8,081 nt of DNA from DHVE2 group archaeon (GTDB lineage: Archaea > Thermoplasmatota > Thermoplasmata > Thermoplasmatales > Aciduliprofundaceae). A program made the position numbers and the translations under genes. How positions within the stretch are numbered: the first letter of the stretch is position 1; every line of letters starts with the position of its first letter. Below, piece after piece: positions 6,714 through 8,081 of this stretch. Below the pieces are notes generated by a model. It worked only from the letters and a program-made list of their open reading frames with translations, searched no databases and was not told the origin of the DNA. The DNA is taken from NCBI GenBank assembly GCA_027014065.1, contig JALWEL010000182.1:1-8081 (forward strand), read 5' to 3'.

Positions 6714-7795
6714 TCGGGTACGTACCTTCTCAATCTTTTCAGCATCTCCATCTTCTCCTTATTTCCCAATTTTGCCTCTTCTATGCTCAGCTGCAATACC
6801 TCTATGCTCTTATCGTACGCATCACGATCAACGGGTTTGGGCACGCCATCCTTCCCGCCGAGGGCAAATGAATATTTTACCGGGTCTTTCCACGATATCT
6901 CCGTTCCATATATGACCTCGGAAATGTATGCGAGGGCGCGCACCGTGGCCGGCCCGATTCCCCTAATCGATATGAGCTCCTCGTAATTCTTTGGCTGTAT
7001 TTCGTAAGCTTCGAACAACGCGTTCCAGTTTATGTTCCATGGCATGTGGAGCACCTTGTATCCGGAGAAATCATCTAAGCTCATCTGCTTTCGGTCTTTG
7101 ACTTTTACTATCATATTTCTTATTTTCTTGGGATTTTCCTTCACTAAGTCGAGGGATATTTCCCTTGCATCGCGGCTTTTTTCGGAAGTGAGGTCCAGAA
7201 CCTTTTTCTCTTTTCTATCTCCGATTATTCCCGAATGCGGCTCGTTCACATAGTTATTTATTCCGTAAATCCAGTGGTACCTACGCGCGTATTTCTTCTG
7301 AGGGTTCATGCCCTGCTGCACCACCACCCAATTTCCGGACTCCGAGATCATAATCACATGGTGATAGAGGTCATAGCCATCTTGGAGAACCGCGTTGTCC
7401 ACCTTGGCCGTGATTTTGCTCGTGTACTTCAATCTCTCCACTTTGGAAGAAGAAAGGTTGAAAGAATCGCCGATTTTTTCAATCTCCTCTGGCGTTTTTT
7501 TAGATGCTTTTCCCTTGCCTCCGGCGAGTAGGATTCCGTGTTCTTCCCCTAAGCTCTGCTTGAGTGAGCCGAGGGTAACCGTGGTCGTTCCTGAGGAATG
7601 CCAGTCGAAGCCGATCACACATGAGAACGCCTGAAACCAGAACGGGTCCGCAAATCTTCTTAACACCTCGTCAGGCCCGAATTCTAAAGCGATGACCTTC
7701 ACAATCTCTCCTGAAAGCTTAACCATTCTGTCGAATAACCATCTAGGTGCATGACCTGGATGCAGTGGAAGGTTTGCAACTCCGTATCTCTCCAT
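6710..7795 (-). CDS. DUF763 family protein with helix-hairpin-helix motif
   Basis: This encodes 361 residues, full length for DUF763. The N-terminus carries the family's conserved blocks: GVANLPLHPGHAPRWLFDRM (5-24), the DPFWFQAF block (50-57) and GFDWHSSGTTT (62-72). A second conserved block, GNWVVVQQGMN, is at 154-164. A helix-hairpin-helix-like segment, ISIRGIGPATVRAL (275-288), near the C-terminus suggests non-specific DNA or RNA contact. The conserved D, H and S residues of the DWHSSG block look catalytic or ligand-binding, but no activity is known to me for the family. There are no membrane segments, so it is cytoplasmic. The ATG at 7793-7795 is 1 nt from the stop of the upstream RecA-like ATPase gene, with only a weak GTGGGGT-like Shine-Dalgarno inside that gene, so the two are probably one operon. 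Its stop overlaps the permease stop on the other strand. Confidence 0.9.
   Translation of the reverse strand: MERYGVANLPLHPGHAPRWLFDRMVKLSGEIVKVIALEFGPDEVLRRFADPFWFQAFSCVIGFDWHSSGTTTVTLGSLKQSLGEEHGILLAGGKGKASKKTPEEIEKIGDSFNLSSSKVERLKYTSKITAKVDNAVLQDGYDLYHHVIMISESGNWVVVQQGMNPQKKYARRYHWIYGINNYVNEPHSGIIGDRKEKKVLDLTSEKSRDAREISLDLVKENPKKIRNMIVKVKDRKQMSLDDFSGYKVLHMPWNINWNALFEAYEIQPKNYEELISIRGIGPATVRALAYISEVIYGTEISWKDPVKYSFALGGKDGVPKPVDRDAYDKSIEVLQLSIEEAKLGNKEKMEMLKRLRRYVPD
6717..6726. repeat. 10-bp perfect palindrome at the convergent gene junction
   Basis: GGTACGTACC lies 4 nt after the permease stop codon, inside the last codons of the DUF763 gene. On the plus strand a pyrimidine-rich, T-containing stretch follows (6727-6740). 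It could help end transcription or bind a dimeric protein, but it may equally be chance, since it encodes the YVP residues of DUF763. Confidence 0.3.
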
Positions 7796-7796
7796 A

Positions 7797-8081
7797 TTAC
7801 CCCACGATTTTCAAACCTTTTTCGTAAATCTGGTACTTGAATATTCCCGCTTTCTCGGGGTGATTTCTAACCTTCTTTATTATTATGTGGTTCACGAATC
7901 CTTTGGGAGTTCGAAGCATGTCCATTTCCAGTATTATATCCGCCAGCTGCTCCACGCCGCTCTGGGTATGGGTGTCGTAAACGTCTTTCATCATGGTTAC
8001 GAGAACCACGCCCCCGTAGTACTGGGCATGGGCCTTTATGGTTCTCAGGGCTGAAATCACCTTCGGGCCGTCGTAATTGTT
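7797..8081 (-). CDS. C-terminal part of a KaiC/RAD55-like RecA-superfamily ATPase (5' end outside window)
   Basis: The frame is open to the right edge and encodes the last 94 residues. They read like the end of a RecA-fold KaiC/GvpD/RAD55 domain: a strand GGVVLVTMM, a following GVEQLADIILEMD segment (the position where KaiC-like proteins have 'E..aDgvi.L'), then NHIIIKKVRNHPEKAGIFKYQIYEKGLKIVG, a form of the 'I.K.R......f.I...Gi.i' ending. Walker A and B lie outside the window, so activity cannot be judged. A GTG at 8058-8060 could be mistaken for a start, but the RecA-like fold clearly begins earlier and the frame continues upstream (NNYDGPK). It lies 1 nt upstream of the DUF763 gene, suggesting a joint nucleic-acid or signalling role. 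Confidence 0.62.
   Translation of the reverse strand, partial: NNYDGPKVISALRTIKAHAQYYGGVVLVTMMKDVYDTHTQSGVEQLADIILEMDMLRTPKGFVNHIIIKKVRNHPEKAGIFKYQIYEKGLKIVG

Noticed and set aside
8058..8060. GTG as the start of the RecA-like gene at the right edge
   Set aside because: The frame stays open to the window edge, and the fragment begins in the middle of a RecA-type fold, so this codon is an internal valine.

Overview
The window looks archaeal, most likely a thermophilic or moderately GC-rich euryarchaeon near Thermoplasmatota (an Aciduliprofundum/DHVE2-like lineage is my guess, not shown by the sequence). Reasons: TATA/BRE-type core promoters placed for leaderless transcripts, GTG/TTG starts, frequent ATA and AGA/AGG codons, a DUF1616-like membrane protein, a DUF763 protein and a KaiC/RAD55-type ATPase tail, and dense N-X-S/T sequons on an extracellular region.

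Layout. (1) Positions 2-130, plus strand: the last 42 residues of an unrecognised gene. (2) Positions 175-1540, minus strand: a two-gene operon with a MacB/LolD-type ABC ATPase followed, with an 11-nt overlap, by a DUF1616-like five-helix protein with an extracellular domain. (3) Positions 1541-1584: a 44-nt divergent intergenic region with two interleaved TATA elements, one for each direction. (4) Positions 1585-6713, plus strand: two FtsX/MacB-type permeases overlapping by 4 nt. The first has 332 residues. The second has 1377 residues because about 1000 residues of CARDB-like and Ig-like domains sit between its MacB-type ectodomain and its second membrane helix. These include three tandem copies of a roughly 181-residue double-Ig unit. 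(5) Positions 6710-7795, minus strand: a DUF763 protein whose stop codon overlaps the permease stop on the opposite strand. (6) Positions 7797 to the right edge, minus strand: the C-terminal part of a RecA/KaiC/RAD55-like ATPase, one nucleotide upstream of the DUF763 gene.

How the genes fit together. The ATPase, the two FtsX-type half-permeases and the DUF1616-like protein form a plausible single membrane machine of the MacB/LolCDE/FtsEX mechanotransmission type, with the ATPase made from one divergent transcript and the permeases from the other. Since this is apparently a single-membrane archaeon, the very long, probably heavily glycosylated ectodomain more likely reaches into or through the cell-surface layer than across a bacterial-type periplasm. 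The substrate or signal cannot be read from the sequence. The giant permease with its Ig stack is the most unusual element here. The DUF763/RecA-like pair is a separate operon, probably linked to nucleic acids.
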